Source: Chitinophagaceae bacterium (lineage in GTDB: Bacteria > Bacteroidota > Bacteroidia > Chitinophagales > UBA10324). Taken from it: a DNA stretch of 8,338 nt. The position numbers and the translations under genes were made by a program. Below are positions 5,946 to 8,338 of this stretch, piece by piece (the first letter of the stretch is position 1; each line of letters starts with the position of its first letter). The DNA lies in assembly GCA_023251195.1 (NCBI GenBank), contig JAHEZG010000169.1, positions 1-8,338 of the forward strand. The letters run 5' to 3'. Below the pieces are notes generated by a model that was not told the DNA's origin, did no database searches, and saw only the letters and a list, made by a program, of their open reading frames with translations.

Positions 5946-8168
5946 ATGAAAAAAATCCTCACACTCGCATTTCTCCTTTTCACTATTCACCTTTCACTTT
6001 TCACCAACCATGCTTCTGCTCAATGGAGTTTAACAGGTAATGCTGGAACTACTGCCGGAACAAATTTCATCGGAACAACCGACAACAAAGATTTTGTTTT
6101 TAAAACAAACAGCATTGAGAAAGGTCGTGTGAAATCAAATGGTCTATGGCAATTTGGTGCTACATTCAATCTTGCAAAAATTGACTCAGGCGGAAATCTT
6201 TCCTTCGCAGGAAGTGCTGCTTACAAAGTCGCAGGAAATAAATATGCATTTCAATATGCAGCAAACCCCAACTACGGTTTGTTTTTCAACTCAACAAGTT
6301 TGTTGTATGAATTCAGAACTTCCACTGCGCTTTCTGTTTTTTCTATCGGAGCAAATAGTGGTAACGGAATTTTCAAAGGCAATTTAAAAGTAGGAGCATA
6401 CACACTTCCTTCAACTGACGGAACAAACGGACAGGTTTTAAAAACCGACGGAGCAGGAATTCTTACATGGAGTGCTGACAATAACGGTGGCGGCGGTGGC
6501 TCGCAATGGACAACAAACGGCACTGCTATTTATTACAACACCGGTAATGTCGGAATCGGCACTTCCACTCCCGGAACATTATTTAATGTAACTTCATCCA
6601 CTAACAGTAATCCTGTTTCATTTGATGGCGCAGCAGGAATGTATATTTCGCTTTATGAAGGCGGTGCTTATCGCGGCTACCTCGGTTCTTATTCGGGAGC
6701 AGCAAACGATGTTGATTTCGGAACAGGTGGCACCAACTTAACTGGCAAATTAAATTTCACTATTCAGGCAGCACCTAAAATGACGATTGATGCAGCAGGT
6801 AATGTAGGAATAGGAACTACAGCTCCGGCTTCGCTATTAGAAGTTTCATCTTCACAACCCGATGCACGAATCGGATTAACAAACAGCGCAAACTTTGGTC
6901 GCTTGTTGTTTGCACAGTCGGGAACAATTTTCAGTTCTGTTCAGCAAATCGGAAGTACTTATGCTACAACCAACAGACAAAATGCTTTGGAGTTCATGAA
7001 TCTCACCGCATCAGGTCCTATTTCTTATTGGACAGGTGGAAGCGAGCGTTTGAGAATCAACAGCAGCGGAAATGTAGGAATAGGAACTACAGCACCAACT
7101 TCAAAACTGCATGTAGTGGGTAATGCAGTCATAGATGGTTCTGAATCCATCACCGGAAATTTAACACTCTCAGGAATTTTGAATGACGGACTAACCGTAT
7201 CCGGCTCTCCTACTTCTTATTTAAGAATGAATGCAACAGGTATCACCGGAACAGCATGGTCTTATACAAATGATGGCTACTACAATTTTGTAAATTGTAT
7301 TGGCGGCGCCGGCGGCGCAGGCATAATTGCAAACTTTGCTAACACAACTGAAATAAATCAGTTTACAGTATGGGGAAATATCGGAGCAAGTAATTTCAAT
7401 TCCACTTCTGATAGAAAACTGAAAACAAATATTCAGTCACTCGACAAAACAATTTCAGCGCTCGATGTAGTGAATGAACTCAATCCTGTTAGTTACGATT
7501 TCAAAACAGAAGAATACAAAATGCTGAACCTTCCTTCACGCGAACAATATGGTTTCATCGCGCAGGAAATTCAGGAGGTGCTTCCCAATCTGGTGCAAAG
7601 TGTAAACTATCCTGTTGCGCATGATGCGAATGGAAATGCAGTGAATGAAGAAGTGCTTACCGTTAATTATCTCGGAGTAATTCCAGTGCTCACACAAGCA
7701 ATTAAAGAACAGCAAACCACTATCGAAACAAAAACACAGGAATTGGATGCGCAGAAAAAAATAAATGAAGAACAGTCACAACAGATTGAATCACTCAACA
7801 CCAAACTCGATGCAATGCTGAACAAGATGAATGGTTTTGAAAATTCACTTTCACAGTGTTGTTCAAATAACCAGTCAACAGTTTATAGTAATCAGTCGAC
7901 AGTTGATGCGGCGAAACTTGATCAAAACATACCGAACCCATTTATGCAAAACTGTTACATCAAATTCTCCATTCCTTCTTCTGCAAAAAATTCTTCTATC
8001 ACCATTTCAGATTTGAATGGGCGACTGATAAAAACTTTCAGCAATCTCGCTGTTGGTTTCGGAACTGTAAATATTAACGGTGGCGAATTAGCAGCAGGAA
8101 CTTATCAATATATACTGGTAATTGATGGAAATAAAGTTGATGGTAAGACTTTAGTTCTCACAAAATAA
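5946..8168 (+). CDS. Secreted fibre protein with S74 chaperone domain, coiled coil and T9SS sorting domain
   Basis: This is a 740-residue protein. A signal peptide is probably cleaved after A25 in ASAQW. Residues ~27-294 are by eye roughly 85% identical to the fibre protein at 1144, including two GNVGIGTxxP motifs; a third lies at 375-384. A unique stretch (about 295-485) completes the stalk. Residues 486-590 are an S74 (endosialidase-type) intramolecular chaperone: TSDRKLKTNI with S488, D489 and K493, then YGFIAQEIQEVLP (535-547), then VNYLGVIPVLTQAIKE (573-588). In phage tailspikes this domain trimerises the fibre and can cut itself off just before the Ser. A coiled coil (about 585-635), a Cys pair (C638-C639) and a T9SS sorting domain (about 656-740: LDQNIPNPF, ISDLNGRLI, LAAGTYQYILV) follow. 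The gene appears monocistronic, with terminators on both sides. Adhesion or a surface appendage is a guess; no ligand-binding domain can be named. Confidence 0.93.
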   Translation: MKKILTLAFLLFTIHLSLFTNHASAQWSLTGNAGTTAGTNFIGTTDNKDFVFKTNSIEKGRVKSNGLWQFGATFNLAKIDSGGNLSFAGSAAYKVAGNKYAFQYAANPNYGLFFNSTSLLYEFRTSTALSVFSIGANSGNGIFKGNLKVGAYTLPSTDGTNGQVLKTDGAGILTWSADNNGGGGGSQWTTNGTAIYYNTGNVGIGTSTPGTLFNVTSSTNSNPVSFDGAAGMYISLYEGGAYRGYLGSYSGAANDVDFGTGGTNLTGKLNFTIQAAPKMTIDAAGNVGIGTTAPASLLEVSSSQPDARIGLTNSANFGRLLFAQSGTIFSSVQQIGSTYATTNRQNALEFMNLTASGPISYWTGGSERLRINSSGNVGIGTTAPTSKLHVVGNAVIDGSESITGNLTLSGILNDGLTVSGSPTSYLRMNATGITGTAWSYTNDGYYNFVNCIGGAGGAGIIANFANTTEINQFTVWGNIGASNFNSTSDRKLKTNIQSLDKTISALDVVNELNPVSYDFKTEEYKMLNLPSREQYGFIAQEIQEVLPNLVQSVNYPVAHDANGNAVNEEVLTVNYLGVIPVLTQAIKEQQTTIETKTQELDAQKKINEEQSQQIESLNTKLDAMLNKMNGFENSLSQCCSNNQSTVYSNQSTVDAAKLDQNIPNPFMQNCYIKFSIPSSAKNSSITISDLNGRLIKTFSNLAVGFGTVNINGGELAAGTYQYILVIDGNKVDGKTLVLTK
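6801..6823 (+). repeat. 23-bp exact direct repeat within second fibre gene, copy 1
   Basis: This encodes NVGIGTTA starting at residue 286. The same 23 bases recur at 7071-7093, exactly 270 bases (90 codons) downstream and in the same frame. Confidence 0.9.
7071..7093 (+). repeat. 23-bp exact direct repeat within second fibre gene, copy 2
   Basis: This is the second copy of the repeat at 6801-6823, encoding the same NVGIGTTA motif at residue 376. Synonymous codons match as well as the amino acids, unlike most other copies of this motif in the window. Confidence 0.9.
7869..7910 (+). repeat. Tandem 7-codon repeat before the sorting domain
   Basis: Residues 642-648 (NQSTVYS) and 649-655 (NQSTVDA) are adjacent copies, with 21 bases each. 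They sit between the Cys-Cys pair and the T9SS sorting domain, in what looks like a flexible linker. Confidence 0.75.
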
Positions 8169-8186
8169 AAAACGCTTTTCTTATCG

Positions 8187-8222
8187 AATCCCTGTGAAAT
8201 AATTTTCACAGGGATTTTTTTT
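8187..8222 (+). terminator. Rho-independent terminator after second fibre gene
   Basis: AATCCCTGTGAAA (8187-8199) pairs perfectly with TTTCACAGGGATT (8204-8216) around TAAT, followed by a T-run to 8222. It begins 18 bases after the stop codon. The remaining bases, 8223-8338, contain no gene or RNA I can support. Confidence 0.94.
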
Positions 8223-8338
8223 GTCCATGAAATTTAAATGCCTGACGGAAATTTTTAACGGAATAAAAGGCTTGTATTTTCTCATTACATCAATCACCTT
8301 TGTCGTTCTCAATTAAATATCCTGTGATTATAGAAATA

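Noticed and set aside
8227..8316. A 29-codon ATG frame, slightly hydrophobic, directly after the second terminator
   Set aside because: It starts four bases after the T-run, has no ribosome binding site or promoter I can see, and matches no family I recognise. A frame of this length is expected by chance.

Overview
The window looks like a low-GC chromosome segment from a member of the Bacteroidota, probably an environmental or uncultured lineage. Two of the three large proteins end in type IX secretion system (T9SS) C-terminal sorting domains, and all three have signal peptides. The stalk motifs (GNVGIGTxxP, and LPxTDGTxGQVLKTxGxGxLTW) are typical of Bacteroidota surface fibre proteins. No start codon has a convincing Shine-Dalgarno sequence, which is also usual in that phylum. 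All recognisable genes lie on the + strand, and there is no gene-free stretch longer than 300 bases.

Layout. (a) Positions 2-115 are the last 37 codons of what is probably a LytS-type sensor histidine kinase. (b) A perfect 15-bp inverted repeat (124-156) fills much of the gap before (c) a complete LytTR-family response regulator (196-948). (d) The 195-base gap 949-1143 holds a weak hairpin just after the regulator gene and a larger predicted leader structure (1042-1106). (e) 1144-2799 encodes a secreted fibre or stalk protein that ends in a coiled coil and has no T9SS sorting domain. (f) After 24 bases, 2824-5775 encodes a large Asp-box (BNR/sortilin-like) beta-propeller protein with a T9SS sorting domain. 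A strong terminator (5801-5835) closes this two-gene unit. (g) 5946-8168 encodes a second fibre protein, a close paralogue of (e) over its first ~290 residues. It has a different C-terminal half: an S74 intramolecular chaperone domain, a coiled coil, a Cys-Cys pair and a T9SS sorting domain. (h) A second terminator, with a stem almost identical to the first, lies at 8187-8222. The last 116 bases hold no gene I can support.

How it may work together (inference). The kinase and regulator form a two-component system that could control the surface proteins next to it, although adjacency is the only evidence. The three secreted proteins look like a surface module: two fibres with the same N-terminal stalk but different tails, and a propeller protein anchored or released by the T9SS. 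The most interesting points are the head/tail mosaic of the two fibre paralogues, an S74 autoprocessing-type domain placed in front of a secretion signal that must be C-terminal, the upstream element shared by the two fibre genes, and the twin terminators that bracket the second fibre gene. None of the three secreted proteins can be given a specific substrate or ligand from sequence alone.
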